DNA of 64,000 nt. Source: Mauremys mutica (taxonomy: Eukaryota; Chordata; Testudines; Geoemydidae). Location of the stretch: positions 5,435,733 through 5,499,732 of the forward strand of contig NC_059094.1 of NCBI RefSeq assembly GCF_020497125.1, given 5' to 3'. Under the pieces are notes generated by a model. That model was not told the origin of the DNA, searched no databases, and worked only from the letters and a program-made list of their open reading frames with translations. A program made the position numbers and the translations under genes. Positions 9,786 through 19,116 of the stretch are shown piece by piece. Position 1 is the first letter of the stretch; each line of letters starts with the position of its first letter.

Positions 9786-10444
9786 GCCATGGGGGCCATA
9801 TCCATACCAGAGATCGATAGGGACAGTGGTGAAGGACATTCCCATTTTGGGTTCATACTCTCTCACAGTTTGACCATTGGTCCAAAGGAGTTGCTCTGAA
9901 GTGTGTGAGCCAGAGACAAATGCCAACTGTGCAGACAACTCACCATTGCAAAATTCCCTCACACGGACATGGCACTTACTAAATGTCATTAGCTACTTCC
10001 ACCATCACCACCAGCATGGTAAAGAGAGGCCGGGGCGGGGAAATGCGGCTCTTGGCCTGGCAAATTTTCTTGATGATTTTGCAAGGCTGATCACGCTTGA
10101 TAATTAACGCTGAGAGCAGTGAGCTCATCCACTTCTCTTAAACTCAGCATTGTCCTTGTCTGGCTACATTGCTTTTTGGCAGTGGCCCAGCCAGCACATG
10201 CGAGATATTGAACTGACCTTATAGCTAGGCAATAAAGCACATCCAAAATAGCAACACCTCTCAGCTCATTTCAGACCCTCCCAGCCCCTAGAGGTCAACG
10301 GGAAGCTTCCCACTCAGATTAGGTCTCGGATCAGCCCCAAAGTCCTGAAGAAGAGACAGCAGCTTGCCTTGGGTGGTTGAGCACAGCCCTGTGGGTGGAA
10401 GAGCATGAGAGGACCATGGAAGGAACTGCAGTGACCCGTGGCTG
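9786..10444. other. No feature recognised
   Basis: No gene or repeat is supported. There is a short CAC-rich run near 10000 (CACCATCACCACCAGCA). Confidence 0.4.
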
Positions 10445-10895
10445 CAGGGCCGGCTTTAGGCCAATTCAACCAATTCCCCTGAATTGGGCCCCGCCCCTAA
10501 GAGGGCCCCGCACCCAAGCCCCAGTACAGCGTACCGGCAAGAGCTCCCAGCAGGGATTGGAGCCCCAGGCCCTTTAAATTGCCACTAGAGCCCCACTGCT
10601 GGAGCCCTGGGTAGGGCTGCAGGGCTCTGGGGGCTATTTAAAAAGTCCGGGGCTCCCCTTGCTTCTATCACCCTGGCCCTTTAAATAGCAGCCAGAGCCC
10701 CATCGCTTCCCCAGGGCTCCCGCGGCTATTTAAAGGGCCGGGGTGGTACAAGCAGGGGAGCCCTGGGCCCTTTAAATAGCCCCCAAGCCCTGGGCTGCTG
10801 CTGCTACCCTGGTGTGGGAGGGAGGAGGAAATGGCACTCACCGTACAGGCTGGGCTGTACCCCCTGTACCTGCACCCCTTGCCCGCAGCCAGTCC

Positions 10896-11350
10896 CTGCT
10901 GCACCCCCTGCCCGCACCAGCCCCACACCCCCTGCCCTGCCTGCACAGCTCCTGTCTCCAGCCAGCCCTGCACCCACTGCCCTGCCTGCACAGCTCCTGT
11001 CTCCAGCCAGCCCCGCACCCCCTGCCCTGTCTCCAGCCAGCCCATCTCCAGCCAACTCCTGCCACATCCCCCTGCCTGAAGCCAGCCAGTCCCGCACTCC
11101 TCTGTCTCCAGCCCTGCCAACCCCTGCTGCACTCCCCTGCAGCCCTGCCTGAAGCCAGCCAGTGCACCCAGGGTCGGCTCCAGACCCCAGCGCACCAAGC
11201 GCGTGCTTTGCGCGGCCAAATTCCTAGAGCTGCCCCTGAGCGCACCCCACATCCCCGTCTCCAGCCAGCCCCGCTCTCCTTGCCCTGCCTGCAGCCAGAA
11301 CCTACCTCCAGTCAGCCCCTGCCCTGCCTCCAGCCAGCCCCATGCCCACT
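10896..11350. repeat. C-rich minisatellite inside the hAT
   Basis: CTGCACAGCTCCTGTCTCCA occurs at 10941 and again at 10986 (45-bp period). Shorter variants of 'tgccctg(cc)tccagccagcccc' continue to about 11350 with decreasing regularity. The repeat creates frames of up to 195 codons on both strands (for example 10812-11399 plus and 11252-10668 minus). They are repeat artefacts, not genes. Confidence 0.75.
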
Positions 11351-11440
11351 GGTGCCCTGCAGTTCACAGGGCAGTAACCCTGCACACCTGCTTCAATGAG
11401 GGGGGCAGGGAGCAGCTGAGACCCACACATGTGCACACCC

Positions 11441-11564
11441 TAGGGTGACCAGACAGCAAGTGTGAAAAATCGGGACAGGGGGTAGGGGGTAATAGGATCC
11501 TATACAAGAAAAAGACCCAAAAATCAGGACTGTCCCTATAAAATTGGGACATCTGGTCACCCTA
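11441..11564. mobile_element. Nested MITE, 124 bp, with 8-bp TSD
   Basis: The ends TAGGGTGACCAGA (11441-11453) and TCTGGTCACCCTA (11552-11564) are perfect inverted repeats. They are flanked by identical GCACACCC at 11433-11440 and 11565-11572. The interior arms ('aaaaatc(g)ggaca' and 'tcc..tataaaattgggaca') are also partly inverted. A sister copy lies at 16763-16886. Confidence 0.93.
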
Positions 11565-11653
11565 GCACACCCCCAGGGAGTGGCGGGGACCCACACATGT
11601 GAAACGGAGCTCATTTCTAGTTCAGGCCCATCTTTTTAAAAAAGAACTTTAGG

Positions 11654-11749
11654 TAGGGTTAACATACATCTGTATTTTCCCAGACATGTCAGGCTTTTTG
11701 GTTCTTAAATCGCCATCCGGGAGGAAAATATGGACTTATGGTAACCCTA
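11654..11749. mobile_element. Nested inverted-repeat element, 96 bp
   Basis: TAGGGTTAACATACATCTGT at 11654 is inverted-matched at 11749 by ...GGACTTATGGTAACCCTA, with inner GTATTTTCCC/GGAAAATAT arms. No 8-bp duplication is evident. A TA dinucleotide at each end could be a Tc1/mariner-type duplication instead. Confidence 0.6.
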
Positions 11750-12189
11750 TTGGTACAAAAAATACATACTGTGGCACATCCCTTAAATCAGAACTTTTTA
11801 TAGGGAACCGGTTGCTAAGAAATGAAAGGCTTTTTTTTACACTTTTTTTTTTTAGTCATCCCTGCCGGGGCCCCGCCAAAAATGTTCGAATTGGGCCCCG
11901 CACTTCCTAAAGCCGGCCCTGCGTGGCTGCCATTTTGGATTCACTCCATCATGGAGTCAACGTGTCTGGCCACTTTGAAAGCTTTAAAAGTTTAGCCACT
12001 CTTAGGAATGTGATTTGCTAAAGAGATCACTGAGCTTCTAATCTGGCTTCCTGCCTCCTGTCACTGCTTGATGCGTCCAAGGAAACAATGCACACTATTG
12101 CAGTGCTCCTGTCCACTTGTACAAAGCTGAATCTGGGGCAAAACTTGTTTTCTAGGCGCAAAAAGCAACTGCATGTGTTTGCTTGAAGG

Positions 12190-12236
12190 ACTTTTATTTT
12201 AGAATAAAGGGGGGGGGGGGGAAACAAGAAAAAAAC
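12190..12236. repeat. Poly-G and poly-A low-complexity run
   Basis: AATAAAGGGGGGGGGGGGGG is followed by AAACAAGAAAAAAAC. It may mark the decayed end of a retroposed sequence, but no partner is visible. Confidence 0.6.
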
Positions 12237-12772
12237 CCAGCCAAGTTTCCATGGGAGAGCACAGTGTGTGTGTCTCAACTGTAGCATGCTGCATCTGAAT
12301 TGAACACAAAGGGGCCCCTGCCTGCAAAAACATCCCCCCAGATGTAAAGGTGCCAGCCTCACGAGTCATAATGAGAGCAGCTGCAGTGTTAAACGTGCCA
12401 TCTGGTGGGAAGCAGCAGAAGGGTTAAAATTCCTTCCTGACCCCTGGGTGATCAAGCACATGCCTAGGACCATGAGCTCTGATCACTTTCTTAGCACATA
12501 TAGTGATACAAGTATTGCTCTTAGAATCACCTAGCTCCTTGTTAAAGCCCAGTGACAGGATTTGCTGTCTCATCTCCTGGCTGGCTACCTGCTGCAGGAA
12601 AATCAGTTTTCTTTGACCTGTTTCAGATCTCCTAGCAGCTGCCAATGTCCTGGAGTGATGTGGCGAAGCCTCGCTTTGCTGATGGGCAGTATTCTCTGAT
12701 GCCTGCCTTGTTAATTGTTGCAGCCGTGCAATATGCTGCTCTAACGGTGTGACTTTTAGACAACTAGGCGGG
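12237..12772. other. No clear feature; possible CR1 3' UTR scrap
   Basis: ATTCCTTCCTGACCCCTGGG near 12430 resembles the TTCCTTCCCGACCCC block in the CR1 3' UTR at 19376-19390, in the same inverted orientation. The similarity is too short to delimit an element. Confidence 0.3.
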
Positions 12773-12831
12773 GGGGTTAGACTAGATGACCCTTGTGGTC
12801 CCTTCTAGCCCTAGGATTCTACAACTTTGCT
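12773..12831 (+). mobile_element. SINE/CR1-type 3' terminal fragment
   Basis: GGTTAGACTAGATGACCCTT, GTGGTCCCTTCTAG and CTAGGATTCTAC match the shared 3' end of turtle SINEs and CR1. Confidence 0.75.
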
Positions 12832-14100
12832 GCTAACCAGCTGGGCGCTGTGCCATCGCCTCACCCTTCTCAGGCTTCAGTCATTCTTCACTGTGCCTGC
12901 TACACTCTTCTTCTGCCCTGTGAATTCACCACCAGCGGGCGTCCAAGCACATCAGCTCTTCGGTCACTCCCATCTCCCCTGACACTCATGCGAACGCCAT
13001 CTCACCTCTCCCAAGTCCTCTGCTTTGTCCTGTTGTATTAATTTAGATGGACTATATGGGCCAAAGGTGCTAACAGAACCCAGTCACGGTCCAGCATACA
13101 GCAGCGTTAAACAAGAGTCAGAGGCTGGTGTACAGGGACCTCAGCCTGCTTAGCACCATGGCAAACACACCATTAAACAGCCTTTTAACCTGTGATTAAA
13201 GATAAAGAAAAGAAGGAAGAACAGGGAAAACATTGGAAAAGTGAAGTATTAATAAGACTTTCATTTTCACCATGTCCTTTCTTCCCTTTCCGTCTAGCTG
13301 GAGAGAATTTTAAAAGGAGAAACCCTGTAGTCTGACAATCTTCTAGATGGTATCAGAGATGGTAAGAACCGTGGTTCTGGGGGAAAGAGAAGCAGGGAGC
13401 TGGAAGGGGCTGGGGCTGCTGTTGTTGTGGCTGCTGTTGAAATCTGTTCCTGTTTCATGCCAGATGGTGTCTGGGACTCAGCTGGAGCTGGTAGAGATGG
13501 CGAGGTCACCTGGGTCCCTCTCTTTCATCCAGTCTGGTCAGGACATGGCTCAGGATTAGGTTGAAAAAGGCCCACGGTCCATGGGGATGGTAAGGGTGGC
13601 AGTCATGATCGTCAAACTCACTCCAGTAGCCAATTTTTCTCCCCCTCCAGGGAGTGGTGGGTGGAACAGCCCATCCCCTCGGTATTTTGTGTCCCAATTA
13701 AGTCTAGTTTCCAACACACCAATTTTGGTTCACTGATTCCTGGTCCCACGTGATTCTTGTTTACAGGCATGATCTTAACACCCTCCTTGAGTTCCACCAG
13801 GAGCCTTTTTGTTTGCACTAATTCAGTCATTCTCCTTTTTATCCTTTTCCCCATCAACATTTGTTATTATGGGCTAGTCTGGCATCTTATGAACTTGCCT
13901 GTACTTTTTATAGTTGAGCTCGCAATTAGGGTAAACTTGTAGGCTCAATTATTACAATGGGCCGGAGCCAGTCCCTCCTTCCTCCCCTCCCCTATCTATC
14001 CCACACGCCCTTAGCCCTGGGCCTGTCTCCTCCTCCCCCTACATCCCATCTGCTTTATCTCTGAGACACTCACCTCCCATCCAGCAGCACTGTGGGGCTG
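12832..14100. other. No feature recognised
   Basis: No coding or RNA gene is supported. Frames of 60-82 codons on both strands have no motifs. 13970-14060 is a pyrimidine-rich tract. Confidence 0.4.
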
Positions 14101-14104
14101 ATGC

Positions 14105-14335
14105 AGACTCACTGCAGGGCACTGGGAGGCAGGGTGCCTGGCTTCTTCTAGTCTTAGCTGTGCCCACTAACTCACTGGGGCATCTTGAGCAAGTCACTTC
14201 CCCTCTCTGAGCCCTGATTTACCCATCTGTAGAATGGCTAGAGATATCTACCTCACAGGGCAGCATGAAGGTCAAGTACAGCCTGTGCAGTGGTCTGAGG
14301 TCTGCAAAGTGTCATTAGCACGTCCCTTGCTTATT
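14105..14335 (+). mobile_element. MIR-like relic
   Basis: Order: GGTGCCTGGCTTCTT, then TAGCTGTGCCCACTAACTCA, GAGCAAGTCACTTCCCCTCT, GAGCCCTGATTTACCCATCT, GTAGAATGGCTAGAGATATC. This follows the MIR core and 3' domain through most of its length. Confidence 0.8.
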
Positions 14336-14412
14336 AGAGCGCAGGAGTGGTAGCATTAGAAATAAGCATTGAGTGCACAGGATTTCTGCGCAGGGTGCTG
14401 CTGATGGAATAA

Positions 14413-14413
<1 letters not shown>

Positions 14414-14449
<36 letters not shown>
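14414..14449. repeat. (CA)n microsatellite
   Basis: An uninterrupted run of about 18 CA dinucleotides. Confidence 0.98.
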
Positions 14450-14450
<1 letters not shown>

Positions 14451-15120
14451 CTACCTCCCGGTACTAACCAGCAGGTGTCACTGAAGGCCGGGCTGTATTT
14501 TTACAATTTCTCCTTTGTTCCCAGTTTCTATTAGAAAATCTAGAGCTGGAAAAAAATCCCACCCACTGTTCTCTCCAGCTGTAAAGCAGAGACTCCAGAA
14601 GCTGTGATAAATTAAGGAGTCCCAGTGTGCCCCCAGCCCCAGTAAATCCCTCTGGTTGTGTCAGTGACGGGGAAATAACAGGACAGAGAGTTGCTGTGTG
14701 GATTGAGAGATTTCCATCGAATCTGTAGGGACTTTCTCCTTTCCCCACCCAATCAGCCCCTCTCCAGACACTCCTCCATGTAATCCCCCCTACAGCGATC
14801 CATCCATCCAGCCTGCATATCCCAGACCACGTGGGGACACACGGCACTGCCTAATCCTCCCAGAGCAGGGTCACTGTGACATTCTAGGAAGAGATGGGGC
14901 TGTGAACAGGGGATTGTGATGAACTCAGAGGGGTGGGAGTTAGGATACCGTAGGCTGGACCAGACGTTCCCCTGTTTGTGGTCAGGCCCAGGGGAGCTGG
15001 TCTGATGTTGGGCTGCTTTTCTGTTGACTGAGAGGCGAATGCATTCTGGTGACTACATGCCCTAGGATGGGAGCGGGACAGATTTCTTTTCATGAAATGG
15101 TCCCATCCAGCAATAACCCT
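14450..15120. other. No feature recognised
   Basis: A 127-codon minus frame (14847-14464) has no recognised motif. No repeats are supported. Confidence 0.4.
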
Positions 15121-15545
15121 TTATAACAGCTCCATGTCTAGTTGGCAGCCAGTATCAAGCGGAGTGCTCCAAGGGTCGGTCCTGGGGCCGGTTTTGTTCA
15201 ATATCTTCATTAATGATCTGGAGGATGGCGTGGACTGAACTCTCAGCAAGTTTGCAGATGACACTAAACTGGGAGGAGTGGTAGATACGCTGGCAGGTAG
15301 GGATAGGATACAGAGGGACCTAGACAAATTAGAGGATTGGGCCAAAAGAAACCTGATGAGGTTCAACAAGGACAAGTGCAGAGTCCTGCACTTAGGACGG
15401 AAGAATCTCATGCACTGTTACAGACTAGGGACCAAATGGCTGGGCAGCAGTTCTGCAGAAAAGGACCTAGGGGTTACGGTGGACGAGAAGCTGGATATGA
15501 GTCAACAGTGTGCACAGGTCATCAAAACTACCATCACACTGATCC
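15121..15545 (+). pseudogene. CR1 reverse transcriptase fragment
   Basis: The plus-strand translation shows the RT block [15 protein letters not shown], then a stop, then [13 protein letters not shown] (the catalytic F/YxDD region), then [20 protein letters not shown] and [14 protein letters not shown]. This is CR1 ORF2 palm and thumb. The stop TGA within '[11 protein letters not shown]' and truncation at both ends make it inactive. It ends near 15545, where the CR1 match stops, and no CR1 3' tail follows. Confidence 0.92.
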
Positions 15546-16229
15546 CTGGGTGCCCCCACCTTCTGGCAGGCTCAGCAGAGAGGCCAAGGACTGAATGGCC
15601 CATGGAAACCAAGCTCCCTCCTCAGCCCTAGAGGTGTCTGGGAGTGATGGGGAAGCGGGTGCTGCCAGTGTCTGGGCCACATGTGCCCAGTAGGAACAGA
15701 GGGATCTCCAGGACTGGCATGGTGGCAGGGGCTCACACTATCATAGGGTTCCCCACGGTTCAAGGTACCCCATGACAATGGGCCACATATGTGCCTCCCA
15801 CCATCCGGGTGTAGGTGAGCTCACATGCCCCACCGGGACATGTCTTCAGCACCTTGAATCCACACCTCTGCCATGCTGCTTCCCAGGCCAGGCCAGCTCC
15901 TCGAGGAGATGTTCTGTCCTGGCCCCTTGGGGAAGCTGTGAGCTCCAAAGCCTGGGTCTAATTCCAAACCCTCTGGCTGGGCCACTGGAGGCTCCATTCT
16001 CTGACTGTTTCCATCACACCTGGGAGGCCCAGAAATATCAAGAGAAAACCCATTACGGGCAAGATTTCCAGAGCAAAGCAGTTCGGACACCTCTCTCCCT
16101 GCAGAGTCACAGGTTATGTCCGAGGCACACAAATGCCACAGCTATTTATTTGGCAGCAAAAGTGTCCTGTAGGTGATTGTTGGAAGGAAGGGTGTCAGAG
16201 GGCAGGTGGTACCAAGGGATGGATCAGCT
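15546..16229. other. No feature recognised
   Basis: Overlapping frames of 60-134 codons on both strands show no motif. No repeats are evident. Confidence 0.4.
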
Positions 16230-16346
16230 GAGATAAATTAACACTTCCAGGCATCTTCAAAGTGCTCTACCAGCATCAGCCAAGTGAGCCTCTGAGAAGC
16301 AGATATTGTCACCACCCCCTCCCGGATATGGCAACCAAGCCACAGA
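16230..16346 (-). mobile_element. MIR-like relic, inverted
   Basis: TTCAAAGTGCTCTACCAGCA ... GAGAAGCAGATATTGTCACC ... GCAACCAAGCCACAGAGAGA reads as the inverse of MIR '...tctctgtggcttggtt' and the following core. It ends exactly where a Penelope-like tail begins. Confidence 0.55.
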
Positions 16347-16443
16347 GAGAAAGCTCATGCTCCAAAATGTCTGTTAGTTTATAAGGTGCCACAGGATTCT
16401 TTGCTGGTTTTACAGATCCAGACTAACACGGCTCCCCTCTGAT
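16347..16443 (+). mobile_element. Penelope-like element 3' tail, truncated
   Basis: GAAAGCTCATGCTCCAAAAT, then GTCTGTTAGTTTATAAGGTG, CCACAGGATTCTTTGCTGG and CAGACTAACACGGCTCCCCT. The copy starts inside the hammerhead-like core at GAAA, so the left half (CUGAUGA and the 5' side of stem II) is missing. It keeps the downstream AGACTAAC, which is complementary to TTAGT(C/T) earlier in the tail. Confidence 0.8.
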
Positions 16444-16762
16444 ACAAGCCACAGAAAGTGTAAGTGGCTTGTTTCCATCTGGAGACGCCGTAGCGGGAAT
16501 AGAACCCAGGGTCCTTGCCTCCCAGTTCTACAAGCCCCACTAGAACACAATACCCAACCTGCACACTTAAAGCAAACAGGAAACCTCTGCTGTAGCCTCA
16601 CTCTCTCACCCGCCCAGGTGTAAGGGCCCAGCCCTGTGAGGCACAGAGCAACTGGGAGTGGAGGACACTCAGCACCCTGCCCGTATCCGGCACTAGACCT
16701 GCCGCTGGGCAAACTGGCCCGGATCCTTTGACGTGAATGGCGCTAGCTCGATTTACACCAGC

Positions 16763-16886
16763 CAGGGTGACCAGACAGCAAGTGTGAAAAATCAGGACAG
16801 GGGCTGGGGGGTAAGAGGAGCCTATATAAGAAAAAGACCCAAAAATCAGGACAGTCCCTATAAAATGGGGACATCTGGTCACCCTA
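16763..16886. mobile_element. MITE, 124 bp, sister of 11441-11564
   Basis: It has the same length and interior as the nested copy at 11441. Its ends are (C)AGGGTGACCAGA and TCTGGTCACCCTA. The flanks ACACCAGC (16755-16762) and GCACCAGC (16887-16894) match at 7 of 8 positions, an 8-bp target duplication. Confidence 0.92.
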
Positions 16887-16894
16887 GCACCAGC

Positions 16895-17884
16895 CAAGGC
16901 GCTGTCCCACTGAGTCAGATTCTGCACTGACACTAGCGTAAATCAGGAGTATCCCTATGGAAGCTCCCCTGGTGTGAAGTGTAAGGGAGAGGAGAAGCGC
17001 TGATCAGTGTCAGGTGTTGGAAATCTGCACTGGTCTGTGCAGCGTGTGTCCCTCAATACTGAGCCTTGAGCCAAGCCTGAGCCTTCTCTCACTTACAGCC
17101 GCTTTCTACCAGTGTAGCTCTGTAGACTGCAGTGGAGTTACTCCCGATTTACACTGGGAGCTCTCAGTGTTACTGGCTAGTCGCTATCAGTCTGGTCTCT
17201 AACTAGAGCCACGCAGGGTGCCTGGCTGCGCACGCGTTTGGTCTGGTGTCAGCCCTCGAAGTGTCTGATCCATGTTTTTAATGAATTTGTGATTACCGAG
17301 CCAGATGGTAGGGGTCCAACCGGCTCAGGAGCCTAATAGAGCTGCACATGTGAGCAGCGCTTCGGGGATTACTTGACAGGGGTCAAATAAATTTGTAGCT
17401 GCTGGAATTGCTCTGCAAATAACCACGGGCATCAGGGAGCAGCGCATGGAGGCTCCGTTTTCTGACGGCGTGGGCAAGACACACACCTGTGCCTGCTAAA
17501 TCCCTGCAGTTTCTTTCTCCACTCGGAGTCTGAAGCAGATATTATGCTCCTCGCTCAAAGGAGTGCTCCTCCGGGACAGGCTTCACGTCAGTCTGAGGTT
17601 AGCCTCTGTCCCTGCTTCAGGGACGTCTGCTCTAAAGAGATCCCCGTGGTTTAAATATTTAACTATGTGGCCCAGTTAGCCACATAAGAAATGGCTTTGG
17701 CACCATGCATCAGTCCATTGGTCCATCTAGCTGGAATCCAGCCTCCAGCTGTGGCCACTACCTGATGTTGGGGAGGAAGCCATATTGACACAGTGGAGCC
17801 AATGGGGCAATGAGTGGCCATCACTGTCCCCTGGCTCCCTTGGAGTATGGAATGAGATTTGGACGCCGCACCAGCCAAATTCCC
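16895..17884. other. No feature recognised
   Basis: No gene or repeat is supported. Confidence 0.4.
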
Positions 17885-18115
17885 CACATAGCTCACAGAG
17901 TCAGAGAGTTTAAAGCCAGAAGGGACCATTAGTCTGACCCTGCCTAGCACAGGCCAGAATCCCACCCATGTACTCCTGTACCAAGCCCAAGAACTTCTGT
18001 TTGACTAAAGCATTTCTTCCAAAAACTTCTCAGCCTTGTGTGTCCTCTTTATGAATCAAATTCACTGTAACTTCTCCTACAGAGAATCCCTGTGATTCGT
18101 GTGATACCGAAATGT
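17885..18115 (-). mobile_element. CR1 3' end, inverted
   Basis: TCACAGAGTCAGAGAGTTTA, AAGCCAGAAGGGACCATTAG and TCTGACCCTGCCTAGCACAG, continuing into CCCAAGAACTTCTGTTTGAC. This is the reverse of a CR1 3' UTR. The tail lies at about 17885. Confidence 0.75.
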
Positions 18116-18542
18116 CTAGATTAAAAAAAAGGAAATTCTCCCAGGCCTTTTTCCATCCTCTCACACAGCTATCAAAACAGGCTGCCTGACACAATGGGTC
18201 TTGGTGTAAATTCTTTGAACTCTCAAGTCCTTAAGTTTAATCTGACACTAACTTTTATTTGTTAATCACGGCTTTATGGCTGTGCCAGTTTGGGAAGGGC
18301 TCCCTCTAGTGCTCAGTTTAACACCTGCTCTCAACATTTCTCTGCAGCTCTGTGGATCAAGATGAGGCTGGAATATTTAGCTCCTCCATAAGAGCCTGGT
18401 TTCTCCAAGCTGCTGAGGACACACAGCTCCAGCTGAAGCTCAGCTCTTCGGAAAAGCAGGACCATCTGGTGTTCCAAGGTCACTAGTTCAAATGTGACCC
18501 AAAATGGTAGTGGCTGGATGTCACCATCTGGCAGCTAGTTTA
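18116..18542. other. No feature recognised
   Basis: Nothing is supported. Confidence 0.4.
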
Positions 18543-18700
18543 GGGGGGAGAGGGATAGCTCAATGGTTTGAGCATTGGCCTGCTAAACCCAGGGTTGTGA
18601 GTTCAATCCTTGAAGGGGCCATTTGGGGATTGGTCCTGCTTTGAGCAAGGGGTTGGACTAGATGATCTCTTGAGGTCCCTAATAATCTATGATTCTATGA
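18543..18700 (+). mobile_element. Turtle tRNA-derived SINE
   Basis: GGGGGAGAGGGATAGCTCAA starts the tRNA-like head, with box B-like GAGTTCAATCC. It ends with GGACTAGATGATCTCTTGAG, AATAATCTATGATTCTATGA, a CR1-type 3' terminus. It is a different tail subfamily from the copies at 3861, 23641 and 53553, consistent with a SINE that borrows the CR1 3' end for retrotransposition. Confidence 0.92.
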
Positions 18701-19116
18701 CCATAGCACTTGTCCTGCCTTGGTCTCCAAGCACCTTACAAAGGGGAGGTAACCTCACTAGAAGTTGCACACTTTGTTGTTTACATGGGTCGAGCTGTAC
18801 ACCCCCATCTGGGCCTTTGTCCTTCCCATACTCCAGCCAGGCCCTTTCCCTCCACTCTAGTCAGGCCCTGTTGATTTTGGTGGAAATCCAAAAACCATAA
18901 AAGCCTGATTTCCACTAAAATCAGGCTCAGAGAGTGCCCCTGTGGTGCTGCATGCGAGGAAGCTCTGTGATGCCCTGTCCCTAATCCTGAGGTCACTGCC
19001 TCCCCCCTGCATCCAGAGTGACTCTGCTCCCCCCGGCCTCTGCCAGCTCACTGCCTCGCCTTTGAATCCAGTGACCAAACTGAGATTTTATTGGAATTTA
19101 CAGGTTTTCACCCAAG
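18701..19116. other. No feature recognised
   Basis: No gene or repeat is supported. Confidence 0.4.

Larger units (their letters stand above)
10445..11921. mobile_element. Composite hAT transposon, 1477 bp, perfect ends and TSD
   Basis: The left end CAGGGCCGGCTTTAGG (10445-10460) is a perfect 16-bp inverted match to the right end (11906-11921). The flanks are identical 8-bp duplications, CGTGGCTG at 10437-10444 and 11922-11929. No transposase frame is present. The interior holds paralogous blocks with CCCTTTAAATAGC and GGGGCTATTTAAA, a C/G-rich minisatellite (10900-11060 and further to about 11350), a nested element with its own duplication (11441-11564) and a second inverted-repeat element (11654-11749). 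Perfect ends and duplication suggest relatively recent movement of the composite. Confidence 0.93.

Noticed and set aside
10812..11399. 195-codon plus and 194-codon minus frames
   Set aside because: They follow a C-rich minisatellite inside a hAT element, and the proteins are repeat artefacts.
18549..18620. True tRNA gene
   Set aside because: Box A and B-like words are present, but they belong to a tRNA-derived SINE with a long unrelated body and LINE-type tail.
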